From assembly GCF_000633595.2 (NCBI RefSeq), contig NZ_JIBU02000034.1:62001-126000 (forward strand): DNA of 64,000 nt, written 5' to 3'. The notes beneath the pieces were generated by a model that searched no databases, was not told where the DNA came from, and was given only the letters and a program-made list of their open reading frames with translations. The DNA comes from Clostridium drakei (GTDB lineage Bacteria > Bacillota > Clostridia > Clostridiales > Clostridiaceae). Of this stretch, positions 17,739 through 26,906 are shown piece by piece. Positions within the stretch are counted from its first letter, which is position 1, and every line of letters starts with the position of its first letter. Position numbers and translations under genes: made by a program.

Positions 17739-18977
17739 TTACTCACTCCACTTTTTTAATAAAATTACTGCATTATGTCCACCAAAACCTAAAGAATTAG
17801 ACATAACATATTTAAGATCAGCTTTTCTTGCTTTATTTGGAACATAATCTAAATCACATTCCTCATCTTGAACTTTATATCCTGCTGTAGGAGGTATTAT
17901 ACCTTCTTCTAACGCTTTAACACATACTATAGCTTCTATTGCTCCTGCTGCTCCAAGCAAATGACCTGTCATTGATTTTGTAGAACTTATAGGTATGTTC
18001 TTTGCATTATCTCCAAAAACTCTCTTTACAGCAGCTGTTTCAAACTTATCATTGACTGGTGTACTAGTTCCATGTGCATTGATATAAGAAACTTCTTCTT
18101 TATTAATATCCGCTTGCTTTATAGCCATTTCCATAGCTCTCGCAGCACCTTCGCCATCTGGTGATGGCGATGTCATATGATAAGCATCACATGTAAAACC
18201 ATATCCAACCAATTCTGCATAAATTTTAGCTCCTCTTTTTTGAGCATGTTCTAAAGATTCTAATATTAATATACCAGCACCTTCTCCCATTACAAATCCA
18301 TCTCTTTCCTTATCAAAAGGAATAGATGCTCTTTTAGGATCTGTACTTTTACTTAATGTAGTTGCTGCAGCAAATCCAGCTATAGATAATGGAGTAATGC
18401 ACGCTTCAGCTCCTCCTGCTATTATTATATCGGCAAGATCATTTTTAATCATTGAAAAGGCCTCGCCAACACAATTTGTACCTGTAGCACATGCTGTAAC
18501 TATATTAGAACATGGTCCTTTAGCTCCAAACTTTATAGCTATATTTCCAGCTGCCATATTACTTATAATCATTGGTATAAATAAAGGAGTTATTCTGTTA
18601 GGTCCTTTTTCTTGCAATACCGAATGTTCTTTTTCAATAGTTCCTATTCCACCTATACCTGATCCAATAACTACTCCAAATCTTTCTTTATTTACACTTT
18701 CAACATCAAGATTAGAATCTTTTATAGCTTCCTTAGCTGAAACCATAGCAAATTGGCAAAATCTGTCGAATCTTCTTGCCTCTTTTCTGTCCAAATATTC
18801 ACTTGCATCAAAATCTTTAACTTCTGCTGCAAGTTTTGCCTTAAAACCTTCTGTATCAAAACATTTTATGAAATCTATACCTGAAACACCATTTTTTATA
18901 TTATCCCAGAATGTATTTGAGTCATTTCCAACTGGAGTTATCGCTCCAAGTCCTGTAATTACTACTCTTTTTCTCAT
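17739..18977 (-). CDS. fabF: Beta-ketoacyl-ACP synthase II
   Basis: FabF condenses malonyl-ACP with the growing acyl chain. The 412-residue thiolase-fold protein opens [16 protein letters not shown]. It has the nucleophile cysteine in [10 protein letters not shown] (about C163) and the two catalytic histidines in [11 protein letters not shown] and [13 protein letters not shown]. It follows fabG, as expected, with a GGTG ribosome site before ATG 18977. FabB is absent, as in most Firmicutes, so FabF is the sole elongating synthase in this cluster. Confidence 0.97.
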   Translation of the reverse strand: MRKRVVITGLGAITPVGNDSNTFWDNIKNGVSGIDFIKCFDTEGFKAKLAAEVKDFDASEYLDRKEARRFDRFCQFAMVSAKEAIKDSNLDVESVNKERFGVVIGSGIGGIGTIEKEHSVLQEKGPNRITPLFIPMIISNMAAGNIAIKFGAKGPCSNIVTACATGTNCVGEAFSMIKNDLADIIIAGGAEACITPLSIAGFAAATTLSKSTDPKRASIPFDKERDGFVMGEGAGILILESLEHAQKRGAKIYAELVGYGFTCDAYHMTSPSPDGEGAARAMEMAIKQADINKEEVSYINAHGTSTPVNDKFETAAVKRVFGDNAKNIPISSTKSMTGHLLGAAGAIEAIVCVKALEEGIIPPTAGYKVQDEECDLDYVPNKARKADLKYVMSNSLGFGGHNAVILLKKWSE

Positions 18978-19004
18978 AATTAATTCACCAACCTCTAATT
19001 TAAT

Positions 19005-19751
19005 TTACATAACCATTCCGCCATCTACATTTATCACATGACCAGTAATATAATCTGAATATGGAAGTGATAAAAATGCTACTACGTTTGCTACATCTTC
19101 AGCAGTTCCAAATCGTTTTAGTGGTATACCTTTCAATGTTGTTTCCTTTGCTTTATCAGATAAAACTTCTGTCATATTGGTTTTAATAAACCCTGGTGCT
19201 ACAGCATTTACAGTTATATTTCTTGAGGCAAGCTCTCTAGCTACAGATTTAGTCATTCCTATTATTCCAGCCTTTGCAGCAGAATAATTTACTTGACCAG
19301 CATTACCTGCTATTCCTACTACAGAAGATATATTTATTATTTTACCACATTTTTGCTTCAACATTACAGAACTCACATGCCTTATACAATTAAATGTGCC
19401 TTTTAAATTTACTTCTATTACTTTATCAAAGTCTTCTTCTTTCATTCTAAGAAGTAATCCATCTCTAGTTATTCCTGCATTATTTACAAGAACATCTATT
19501 CTTCCAAAAGCTTCAACAGCCTTCTCTGTAAGATTTTTAGCCCCTTCAAAAGAACTAATATCTGCCTGAACTGCTTCAGCTTTAGCACCTAGGGCTCTTA
19601 TTTCTTCAACTAAATCTTCTGCTGACTTTGATTCACTTCTATAATTAATTACTATATTAGCTCCAAGCCCAGCTAATTTAAGTGCTATAGCTTTGCCAAT
19701 GCCTCGGCTTGCACCTGTAACTACTACCGTTTTACCCTTTAAATCTTCCAT
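19005..19751 (-). CDS. fabG: 3-oxoacyl-ACP reductase
   Basis: FabG reduces 3-ketoacyl-ACP to 3-hydroxyacyl-ACP with NADPH. The 248-residue short-chain dehydrogenase has the cofactor motif TGASRGIGKAIA near residues 12-23, the NNAG motif, and the Ser-Tyr-Lys active site (ISSVVG, then YSAAKAG). The C-terminal YITGHVINVDGGMVM is classic FabG. It abuts fabD with no gap and has an AAAGGAG ribosome site inside the fabD end. It sits between fabD and fabF in the operon. Confidence 0.97.
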   Translation of the reverse strand: MEDLKGKTVVVTGASRGIGKAIALKLAGLGANIVINYRSESKSAEDLVEEIRALGAKAEAVQADISSFEGAKNLTEKAVEAFGRIDVLVNNAGITRDGLLLRMKEEDFDKVIEVNLKGTFNCIRHVSSVMLKQKCGKIINISSVVGIAGNAGQVNYSAAKAGIIGMTKSVARELASRNITVNAVAPGFIKTNMTEVLSDKAKETTLKGIPLKRFGTAEDVANVVAFLSLPYSDYITGHVINVDGGMVM

Positions 19752-20693
19752 TTAGATATTCTCCTTTAATTTTTCAATGGTACTTTCTAATGATTTCACA
19801 TCTTGAACATTTAAAATTGTAGCTTTTCTATCTATTTTCTTAACAAAGCCACTTAATACTTTTCCAGGTCCAATTTCTATAAAAGTATCTACACCCATAT
19901 CTATCATTTTTCTTATGCTTTTTTCAAAAAATACTGTACTCATAACTTGTTTCTTTAAATAACCTTTTACTTCATCCTTATTATCCACAACTTCTCCTGT
20001 AACATTAGTTATAACAGGAATAGAAAAGTTTCCTATAGATACATTTTTTAATTCCTTTTCTAATTTTTCTGCTGCTGGTTTTAACATAGATGTATGAAAA
20101 GGTCCACTTACAGAAAGCATTATAGCTTTTCTAGCTCCTGCTTCTTTTAACTTTTCACACGCAATTTCTAGTGATTTTGCTTCACCTGCAATTACTACTT
20201 GACCGGGACAATTTAAATTGGCTATCTCAACTATACCTATACTTTTACAATCATCACATACTTTTCTTATTGTATCTTCATCTAGTCCTATAATAGCAGC
20301 CATAGCACCTACACCCTGTGGTACTGCTTCTTGCATATACTTGCCTCTTTTTTTTACTAAACTTACTGCTTCTGTAAACTCTAATACACCACTAGCAACA
20401 AGTGATGAATATTCTCCTAAACTTAGTCCTGCAGTAACATCTGCTTTTATTCCGTTATTTTCTAATATTCTCAAAGCAGCTATGCTCATAGTTAAAATAG
20501 CTGGTTGTGTGTTTTCTGTTTTATTTAATTCTTCTTCTGGTCCTTCAAAACACATACTACTTATAGAAAATCCAAGTACTTTGTCTGCATCGTTAAATAC
20601 ATTCTTGCAAACATCAAAGTTATCATATAGCTCTTTGCCCATTTCTACATATTGTGCTCCTTGCCCAGAAAATAAAAAAGCTATTTTATTCAT
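19752..20693 (-). CDS. fabD: Malonyl-CoA:ACP transacylase
   Basis: FabD moves the malonyl group from CoA to ACP. The protein has FLFSGQGAQYVEMGKEL near its start, the serine nucleophile in GLSLGEYSSLV, the catalytic His in SGPFHTSML, and EIGPGKVLSGFVKK near the end. The frame opens at GTG 20702, but AGAGGTGG is the ribosome site, so the start is ATG 20693 (MNKIAFLFSGQ). It follows fabK by only about 15 bases. Confidence 0.96.
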   Translation of the reverse strand: MNKIAFLFSGQGAQYVEMGKELYDNFDVCKNVFNDADKVLGFSISSMCFEGPEEELNKTENTQPAILTMSIAALRILENNGIKADVTAGLSLGEYSSLVASGVLEFTEAVSLVKKRGKYMQEAVPQGVGAMAAIIGLDEDTIRKVCDDCKSIGIVEIANLNCPGQVVIAGEAKSLEIACEKLKEAGARKAIMLSVSGPFHTSMLKPAAEKLEKELKNVSIGNFSIPVITNVTGEVVDNKDEVKGYLKKQVMSTVFFEKSIRKMIDMGVDTFIEIGPGKVLSGFVKKIDRKATILNVQDVKSLESTIEKLKENI

Positions 20694-20707
20694 TTTTTCC
20701 ACCTCTT

Positions 20708-21655
20708 TTATTCAATTCCAAACATCTTTTCTACTCTTGATATATGTTTTTCTGCTTCACTAAACATTTCATGTATTATTTCTTCACAACTTTGTTCTTT
20801 GTGTACTAATCCTGATATTTGTCCTGCCATTACAGAACCATTATCTACATCTCCATCTACTACAGCTCTTGAAAGTGCTCCTCTTCCTAATTCTTCATAC
20901 TTTTCAAGTGAAGCTCCTTCTTTTTCAAGTAACTGAAACTGTCTTGTAAGTTTGTTTCTTAAAACACGAACAGGATGTCCAGTAGGCCTTCCTGTAACTT
21001 GAGTATCTATATCTTTTGCATTTAATACTTTTTGCTTATAAGCCTCTGGAACTATACATTCATGAGCAACTAAAAATCTTGTTCCAACTTGTATTCCATC
21101 AACTCCAAGCATAAATGCTGCCGCTACTCCTCTTCCATCTCCTATTCCTCCTGCTGCAATTACTGGTATACTTACAGCGTCTACAACTTGTGGAACTAAT
21201 GCCATAGTAGTAAGTTCACCTACATGACCTCCTGATTCACATCCTTCTGCTATAACAGCATCTACACCAGCTCTCTCCATTCTTTTAGCTAATGCTACAG
21301 ATGCAACTACAGGTATAACTTTTATATCATATTCCTTCCACATATCTATGTACTTTCCTGGATTTCCGGCCCCAGTAGTTACTACTTTAATACCTTCTTC
21401 ACAAACCATTTTAGCTACTGACTCTGCAGTTTCTCCAAGTAACATTATATTCACTCCAAATGGTTTATCTGTAAGCTTCTTTGCTTTACGTATTTCCTCT
21501 CTTACCCATTCTACCGGTGCATTACCTGTAATAATTCCTAGACCTCCAGCATTAGATACTGCTGCTGCCAAAGAACTATCCGCAATTCGAGCCATTCCAC
21601 CTTGAATAATAGGATATTTTATTTTCACCATTTCAGCAAATTTGGAATTAATCAT
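20708..21655 (-). CDS. fabK: Enoyl-ACP reductase II (FMN-dependent)
   Basis: FabK is the flavin-dependent enoyl-ACP reductase that replaces FabI in streptococci and clostridia and confers triclosan insensitivity. The 315-residue TIM-barrel protein has the pattern KYPIIQGGMARIAD at its start, FGVNIML, GCESGGHVGE with the catalytic His, and AAGGIGDGRG plus GVDGIQVGTRF for flavin phosphate binding. It belongs to the same superfamily as the nitronate monooxygenase-like protein upstream, but its position in the fab operon and its sequence fit FabK. AGGAGG precedes the ATG. Confidence 0.95.
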   Translation of the reverse strand: MINSKFAEMVKIKYPIIQGGMARIADSSLAAAVSNAGGLGIITGNAPVEWVREEIRKAKKLTDKPFGVNIMLLGETAESVAKMVCEEGIKVVTTGAGNPGKYIDMWKEYDIKVIPVVASVALAKRMERAGVDAVIAEGCESGGHVGELTTMALVPQVVDAVSIPVIAAGGIGDGRGVAAAFMLGVDGIQVGTRFLVAHECIVPEAYKQKVLNAKDIDTQVTGRPTGHPVRVLRNKLTRQFQLLEKEGASLEKYEELGRGALSRAVVDGDVDNGSVMAGQISGLVHKEQSCEEIIHEMFSEAEKHISRVEKMFGIE

Positions 21656-21692
21656 AGTTTTTCCTCCTAAACATCAATAATTTTTTATTGCA

Positions 21693-21920
21693 TTACATAA
21701 ATTTTGTTTTTTCTTCAACAAATCTTACAGCTTCACTTACAGTTGTTATAGCTTCTGTATCTTCTATCTGTACTTCAAATTGTTCTTCTATTTCTATTAC
21801 TATTTGAAAAAACTCCAATGAATCTACTCCTAACTCCTCAAAAGACGTATCCATTGTAATTTTATCTTGCTGTATTCCCAGTTGTTCCTGTATTATCTTT
21901 TTTATTTTGTCAAATACCAT
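21693..21920 (-). CDS. acpP: Acyl carrier protein
   Basis: This 75-residue acidic helical protein carries the growing acyl chain on a 4'-phosphopantetheine attached to the serine in ELGVDSLEFFQ (about S37). The sequence has the normal ACP pattern, starting VFDKIKKIIQEQLG and ending SEAVRFVEEK. It lies between fabH and fabK in the operon, each with short gaps. It is probably the main ACP for fatty-acid synthesis because of its operon position. Confidence 0.97.
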   Translation of the reverse strand: MVFDKIKKIIQEQLGIQQDKITMDTSFEELGVDSLEFFQIVIEIEEQFEVQIEDTEAITTVSEAVRFVEEKTKFM

Positions 21921-21942
21921 TTAACTCTCTCCCAATTTAATA

Positions 21943-22923
21943 CTACCATTCAATTGCTATTCCTCCATAGGTGAGCCCACCGCCAAAACCTATAAGTAAA
22001 ATTTTATCTCCTTTTTTTAATAAGTTTTTCTGATTCATTTCATCTAAGGCAATTCCAATAGTAGCTGCAGAAGTGTTTCCAAACTTATCTAGATTAACAT
22101 AAAATTTGTCTTCACTTACTCCTAACTTTTTAGCTGCAAATTCTATTATTCTATAATTTGCTTGGTGAAGAACTATATATTTTATTTCATCCATCGAACA
22201 ATTTATCTTTTCTAAAAGTTCTTCTGTTGATTGTAATATAGTTTTAACTGCAAATTTAAATATTTCTCTACCATTCATTTCTACATAACTATTTGTATTA
22301 ACATCTGTATCTTTTTTATCAGTATATGGATTTACCACTGGTACAGCTTTTGAAACTAGATACTGACCTTTACTACCGTCAGATCCACTACATATAGCTA
22401 AAATACTTTCTCTATTTGATTCACTTAATACAACAGCAGCCGCTCCATCACCAAATAATACACAAGTACTTCTATCTTTCCAATTTAACACTTTAGAAAG
22501 CGTCTCTGCTCCTATAACTAAAACCTTCTTTACACTTCCTGTTCTTATAAATTGAGTAGCTATATTAATTCCATAAACAAATCCAGAACAAGCTGCTGAT
22601 ATATCAAAACAAGTAGCATTTACTGCTAATATATTTTTCTGAACCAAACATGCTGTAGAAGGAATAAAATTATCTGGAGTGGCTGTAGCCACAATAATTA
22701 GATCGATCTCTTCTGGTTTTACTTTTGATGCCTCTAGCGCTTTTAAAGCAGCTTTAGATGACATCTCTGAAGTATCCTCACCTTGAGATATTCTTCTCTC
22801 TTTTATACCTGTTCTACTGCTTATCCATTCATCACTTGTATCTACAATACAAGATAAATCGTCATTAGTTACAATTCTTGGTGGTACATAACTTCCTGTA
22901 CCTATAATTTGTACCTTATTCAT
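21943..22923 (-). CDS. fabH: Beta-ketoacyl-ACP synthase III
   Basis: FabH starts fatty-acid synthesis by condensing acetyl-CoA or a branched acyl-CoA with malonyl-ACP. The 326-residue protein opens KVQIIGTGSYVPPRIVTN. It has the nucleophile in DISAACSGFVYG (about C112), the His in VLHQANYRI, and the Asn in FGNTSAATIGIAL. It overlaps the end of the MarR-family gene by eight bases, so the regulator and FabH are made from one transcript. An AAGGAG ribosome site lies inside the regulator gene. Confidence 0.97.
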   Translation of the reverse strand: MNKVQIIGTGSYVPPRIVTNDDLSCIVDTSDEWISSRTGIKERRISQGEDTSEMSSKAALKALEASKVKPEEIDLIIVATATPDNFIPSTACLVQKNILAVNATCFDISAACSGFVYGINIATQFIRTGSVKKVLVIGAETLSKVLNWKDRSTCVLFGDGAAAVVLSESNRESILAICSGSDGSKGQYLVSKAVPVVNPYTDKKDTDVNTNSYVEMNGREIFKFAVKTILQSTEELLEKINCSMDEIKYIVLHQANYRIIEFAAKKLGVSEDKFYVNLDKFGNTSAATIGIALDEMNQKNLLKKGDKILLIGFGGGLTYGGIAIEW

Positions 22924-23392
22924 TAATTTTCTCCTTATAGCTAGTTTTTAAATTATACTTAGATTTAAAAAAAACATTAAGCTTTTCTAAGGATTTAATC
23001 AAAATTTCTTCTTCTTCTTCATTAAGTCCTTCTATTGCTTGTTTCACCATGTCATGATGAAATTTCCCATGAATTCTATAAGCTAATTTTCCTCTTTTAT
23101 TTAATCTAATAAAAACTATTCTTCTATCCTGTTCACTTCTTTTTCTTTCAACATAACCCTTTCTAACTAAGTGACCTATAGCTGTCGTTAGCGTGCCTAA
23201 AGTTATATTTAATTCAACTGCTACTTCTGTCATAGTTCTAGGCTTATACATTCCTATGGCCTCAATAGTATGAATCTCTGTAACAGATAAATCCTTAAAA
23301 ACACCAGACTGAAGAGCTTTTTGTTCTATTTCTAGTATATCATTAAAAGTATCTACTAAAAGTTCATTCAATACATCTATTCTCCTATTCAA
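22916..23392 (-). CDS. fabT: MarR-family regulator of fatty-acid synthesis, FabT-like
   Basis: This 158-residue winged-helix protein has the MarR pattern TMTEVAVELNITLGTLTTAIGHLVRKGYVERKRSEQDRR in consecutive helices. It stands at the head of the fab operon just as FabT does in streptococci and lactococci, where it represses fab genes with long-chain acyl-ACP as corepressor. The start appears to be TTG 23392, five bases after GTGGTGAT. A different TTG at 23371 is possible. I see no clear FabT-like box directly upstream of this gene, although one occurs at the next promoter, near 24605-24617. Confidence 0.87.
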   Translation of the reverse strand: MNRRIDVLNELLVDTFNDILEIEQKALQSGVFKDLSVTEIHTIEAIGMYKPRTMTEVAVELNITLGTLTTAIGHLVRKGYVERKRSEQDRRIVFIRLNKRGKLAYRIHGKFHHDMVKQAIEGLNEEEEEILIKSLEKLNVFFKSKYNLKTSYKEKINE

Positions 23393-23484
23393 TTAAATCA
23401 CCACTTTAAATTTATATTTATAAAAAGCTCTTAAATAACTTGGGCCATTTTAATGATTTTCTCACCCCATAAATCTAATTTTAA

Positions 23485-24564
23485 TTAGCCTTTATAATTT
23501 TTTTCAGCTTCTGTTACCAATTCATCTATTAATTCTTTTACAGTAACAATTTTATCTATTCTATAAGCATTACTACCTGTAAAAATAAGTCCTTCTTCAA
23601 GGTTTCCTCTTACTGCTTGAACCAATGCCTTTGATATACAATAAGGAGTACTTTTAGGATTACACTTTTTTAAGCAATTAAAGCAATTTGTAGGTGCTAT
23701 TCTACCTTTTTCAACTTGCTTTATTAGTTCATTTCTTATAGCTCTTCCAGGAAGACCTACAGGACTTTGTATAACCCTAATATCATCTTTTTTTGAATCC
23801 ACATAGGCTTTTTTAAACTTTTCATCAGCGTCACATTCCTCTGTTGCTACAAAACGTGTGCCCATCTGAACTCCTGCAGCTCCTAATTCTAAAAATCTAG
23901 CAATATCAGCTCCACTATATACTCCACCTGCTGCTATTACAGGTATATGTTTTCCACATTCCTCTTCAAAAGGTTTTATTGCTTCTATTACTTCAGTTAC
24001 AATTTCCTCAAGAGATCTTTTATTTTCTTCTAGCAATTGTTCTGGATGGAATCCTAAATGTCCTCCAGCTTCAGGACCTTCAACTACAATCATATCAGGA
24101 ATTCTATTATATTTTTTATTCCAATGCTTTACAATAACTGAAGCTGATTTTCCTGAAGAAGCAATAGGTGCTATTTTTACATTACTTCCTTCAACAAGTT
24201 TAGGTAATAACAAAGGTAGTCCTGCACCAGATATAATTACATCCACTTTCTCATCCACACAAGCTTTTACCATTTCATCATAATTGTTAATGGCTACCAT
24301 TATGTTGACTCCTATAATGCCTTTTGGACTTATTTCTTTTGCCTTTTTTATTTCCTCCCTTAAAGCTCTAATATTAGCTTCTTTTGTATTCGTTTGAAAA
24401 TCTGGTTCTCTATATCCTATTTGAACTGAAGATATTATACCGATACCACCTTCATTTGCTACTGCTGATGAAAGTTTATAACCGGAAACACCCACTCCCA
24501 TACCGCCTTGAATAATAGGTACTTCAGCTCTTAGTTCTCCTATAACTAATGGTGGTAATTTCAT
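23485..24564 (-). CDS. Nitronate monooxygenase family (NPD-like FMN enzyme)
   Basis: The 359-residue TIM-barrel flavoprotein has IIQGGMGVGVSGYKL, the region VEGPEAGGHLGFHP with a candidate catalytic His, and AAGGVYSGADIARFLELGAAGVQMGTRF. These features place it in the 2-nitropropane dioxygenase/nitronate monooxygenase group, the same superfamily as FabK. A C-terminal cysteine cluster (CFNCLKKCNPKSTPYC) is present. It has its own consensus promoter with a FabT-like operator and lies just upstream of the fab operon on the same strand. It may therefore act in lipid metabolism, perhaps as a second enoyl reductase, but this is inference. Confidence 0.85.
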   Translation of the reverse strand: MKLPPLVIGELRAEVPIIQGGMGVGVSGYKLSSAVANEGGIGIISSVQIGYREPDFQTNTKEANIRALREEIKKAKEISPKGIIGVNIMVAINNYDEMVKACVDEKVDVIISGAGLPLLLPKLVEGSNVKIAPIASSGKSASVIVKHWNKKYNRIPDMIVVEGPEAGGHLGFHPEQLLEENKRSLEEIVTEVIEAIKPFEEECGKHIPVIAAGGVYSGADIARFLELGAAGVQMGTRFVATEECDADEKFKKAYVDSKKDDIRVIQSPVGLPGRAIRNELIKQVEKGRIAPTNCFNCLKKCNPKSTPYCISKALVQAVRGNLEEGLIFTGSNAYRIDKIVTVKELIDELVTEAEKNYKG

Positions 24565-24592
24565 CTAATCGTCTCCTTTAAAATGATTTTTC

Positions 24593-24617
24593 ACTATCAA
24601 ATATTTTGATAGTCAAA
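24593..24617 (-). promoter_or_regulatory. FabT-like operator at the NPD-family gene
   Basis: ACTATCAA (24593-24600) is inverted at 24606-24613. On the minus strand the right part reads TTTGACTATCAAA (24617-24605), which closely resembles the binding motif described for FabT. It begins at the last base of the -10 hexamer of the promoter for the 23485-24564 gene, a good place for a repressor. Confidence 0.6.
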
Positions 24618-24645
24618 GTATATATTAAAACAAATTAACTGTCAA
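24617..24645 (-). promoter_or_regulatory. Promoter of the NPD-family gene
   Basis: On the minus strand TTGACA (24640-24645) and TATACT (24617-24622) are 17 bases apart. The transcript would start just inside the FabT-like operator. Confidence 0.8.
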
Positions 24646-24695
24646 CGTTTTTTACATAAAATTCAATTTATGAAATTTGTTTCAATATATAAAAG

Positions 24696-24731
24696 TAAAA
24701 TAAGCATATCATACATAATATGCTTATTTTA
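24696..24731 (-). terminator. Terminator after M23 peptidase gene
   Basis: A stem of TAAAATAAGCATA at 24696-24708 pairs with its complement ending at 24731, with an AT-rich tail on the minus strand. It shares AAATAAGCATAT with the hairpin at 12502-12553. Confidence 0.75.
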
Positions 24732-24747
24732 CTTAAAAGTAAATTTT

Positions 24748-25764
24748 TTACTGTAAGTAGTTTAATGGATTCTCAGGTTTTCCATTTACCCTAACTTCAA
24801 AATGTACATGAGGTCCTGTGCTCCTTCCCGTACTTCCAACTTCTCCTATCTTTTCTCCACGCTTTACATACTCTCCTATATTGGAACATATCTTACTGCA
24901 ATGAGCATAAATAGTTTGCATGCCGTTACCATGATCTATCTTTATTACATTACCATACCCATCTTCCCATTCTGTACAAAAAACTTTACCATCCATAGCA
25001 GCACAAATAGGTGCTCCCATGGATGCGCCTATATCTATTCCCTGATGTACAGTTCCCCATCTTGAACCAAAAGGTGATGTTATAGTACCTTGAGATGGTA
25101 CCCCCATAAAACTAACTTTATTAGTACTACCTCTAGAAAGAGTTAAATTATTTCCTAATGAATTTTGTTCTATATTCTTTGAAAATTTTATAATTGGATT
25201 TTTAGAATTAGCATCTATATTTTTAATAGTTTGTTCTACAGTATTTACTTTTCCTATTTCTACACTTTCTTTTATATATGTTATATGATTTACAAGCTTT
25301 AAGTCATCTTTTTCTTCTTTGTATGAATTCTTTATTTCATCTAATGTATTCCTAATCTCTGCTTCATTAGCAAGTACAGAAACTTCTTTTCCATCAGATT
25401 TCATTAAAACCGCATTTACTTTTGTATTACTATTTTCTAAAATAAGTTTCTTAATATGATCAGCATTTTCTATTCTATTAATATCATCAAAATGCTTTTT
25501 TACAAATTTTATATCATCTTTAAAATTCACCTTTCCAAATCTCTTTTCTATATCTTTTTTTACAATATTATCCATAGTATAAAACTCTTCTTTATCTTTA
25601 ACATAACCTACTATTTTACCATTAATATATATTTCATAACAATTAGGATTATTACTATATAAATATCTGATTAGCACTGCTGAAGTAATAATAATTATTA
25701 GTAGACTCAAATATATTTTGCTTCTATTATTTGAATGCAAAGTTATCATTCCTTTCTTTGGCAT
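24748..25764 (-). CDS. M23-family peptidoglycan endopeptidase, membrane-anchored
   Basis: The protein has an N-terminal membrane anchor (about residues 18-36), a long extracytoplasmic helical region, and a C-terminal M23/LytM domain (about residues 225-335). The zinc ligands are visible in HQGIDIG, at the HCS motif, and in GPHVHFEVRVNGKPENP. Such enzymes cut peptide cross-links of peptidoglycan; in clostridia similar proteins act in sporulation engulfment or cell separation. The longest frame starts at ATG 25764. However, the only good ribosome site, AAAGGA, favours ATG 25749 or TTG 25740, so the exact start is open. It is divergent from the DnaD/DnaI pair. Confidence 0.87.
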   Translation of the reverse strand: MPKKGMITLHSNNRSKIYLSLLIIIITSAVLIRYLYSNNPNCYEIYINGKIVGYVKDKEEFYTMDNIVKKDIEKRFGKVNFKDDIKFVKKHFDDINRIENADHIKKLILENSNTKVNAVLMKSDGKEVSVLANEAEIRNTLDEIKNSYKEEKDDLKLVNHITYIKESVEIGKVNTVEQTIKNIDANSKNPIIKFSKNIEQNSLGNNLTLSRGSTNKVSFMGVPSQGTITSPFGSRWGTVHQGIDIGASMGAPICAAMDGKVFCTEWEDGYGNVIKIDHGNGMQTIYAHCSKICSNIGEYVKRGEKIGEVGSTGRSTGPHVHFEVRVNGKPENPLNYLQ

Positions 25765-25838
25765 TATATTTTTACCCTTACTTATTTATTGTTCCTAAAA
25801 TTGTAAAAAATATTACCTAATTTAAAAAAGTTTTTTCA

Positions 25839-25867
25839 TTGTTATACAAATTTTATTTTGTTATAAT
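25839..25867 (+). promoter_or_regulatory. Promoter of the DnaD/DnaI-like operon
   Basis: TTGTTA at 25839-25844 and TATAAT at 25862-25867 have a 17-base spacer, 50 bases upstream of the start codon. Confidence 0.7.
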
Positions 25868-25916
25868 TATTTATTAGAAGAACTTTTTTAAAATTAAACC
25901 ACATTGAAGGTAGGTT

Positions 25917-26906
25917 ATGGAAAATATGAGTACTTTTGTATTTAAAAGTAATAACTCTAATTACACTCCTGTAAGTAATATTTTTATAGATAAATTTATG
26001 CCAAAAGCCCGGGGAGAATTTGTAAAAGTATATCTTCTAGGGCTAAAATATTGCGTATCCGGTGAATTAGGAGTTAGTTCACAAATAATGGCAAGCGCTT
26101 TACATCTTCTTGAAACAGATGTATTAAATGCATGGAACTATTGGAATGATGAAAATGTAATTAGGTTAGTTCCTATAGACAACATGGGTAATTACAATAT
26201 TGAGTTTATTAATTTATCTGATTCTCCTGAGGAAAATTCAGAAAACATAAACTTACTGGAAGAATTAAATAAAAATTCTACAAAAGATATGCTTCAAGAT
26301 ATAGAAAAGCTCCTTGGAAGACCTTTATCTTCAAAGGAAATGACTATGTACATAGGATGGCTAAAAGATTTTAATTTTTCTCCCGAAATTATACTTCTAC
26401 TTATTCAATATTGTGCATCAAAGGGAAAGACAGATTGTAGATATATTGAAAAAATTGCTCTAGCTTGGTTTGATTCGAAAATAAAAAATATAGATGATGC
26501 CCAAACCTTTATCAAAAAACATGAAGATAAGTGGATTAATATAAGAAAAATATTGAACTACTTAGGTATAAAGGATGCAGAAATTATGAAGCCACAAGAA
26601 GATATGTTAAATAAGTGGATTAGTACTTATAAGTTTCCTATTGATGTTATATATAAAGCCTGTGAAATATGTTTTCAGCGTATAAATAAGACAGACTTTA
26701 AATATATTGATGGTATACTTACAAGTTGGAATAAGGATAATATTAAAACTATAGATGATGTAAGCAAAAAAAATACTAAAAAGATTTATCATAAAAATAA
26801 TTCAACTTATAAAAATAATTCTTCTAATGGTACATTTAATAATTTCGAACAAAGAAACTATGATTTTGAGGATTTAGAAAAAAAACTGCTAGGATGGGAT
26901 AAATAA
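25917..26906 (+). CDS. DnaD-domain primosomal protein
   Basis: This 329-residue protein has an N-terminal winged-helix-like region and two successive DnaD/DnaB2 domains. The first (about residues 115-195) has LLGRPLSSKEMTMYIGWL and the second (about 205-285) has YIDGILTSW near its end. A low-complexity Asn-rich linker follows. In Bacillus, DnaD and DnaB help DnaI load the replicative helicase at oriC. Its four-base overlap neighbour encodes a DnaI-like AAA ATPase, so the two probably form a clostridial helicase-loading module. The ribosome site is AAGGTAGG. Confidence 0.87.
   Translation: MENMSTFVFKSNNSNYTPVSNIFIDKFMPKARGEFVKVYLLGLKYCVSGELGVSSQIMASALHLLETDVLNAWNYWNDENVIRLVPIDNMGNYNIEFINLSDSPEENSENINLLEELNKNSTKDMLQDIEKLLGRPLSSKEMTMYIGWLKDFNFSPEIILLLIQYCASKGKTDCRYIEKIALAWFDSKIKNIDDAQTFIKKHEDKWINIRKILNYLGIKDAEIMKPQEDMLNKWISTYKFPIDVIYKACEICFQRINKTDFKYIDGILTSWNKDNIKTIDDVSKKNTKKIYHKNNSTYKNNSSNGTFNNFEQRNYDFEDLEKKLLGWDK

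Noticed and set aside
18397-19041. 214-codon open frame on the plus strand opposite fabF
   Set aside because: It is a mirror frame of a conserved gene with no family resemblance and no ribosome site.
20218-20763. 181-codon open frame opposite fabD and fabK
   Set aside because: Its Ser/Thr/Pro-rich composition is that of an antisense frame and it crosses two genes.
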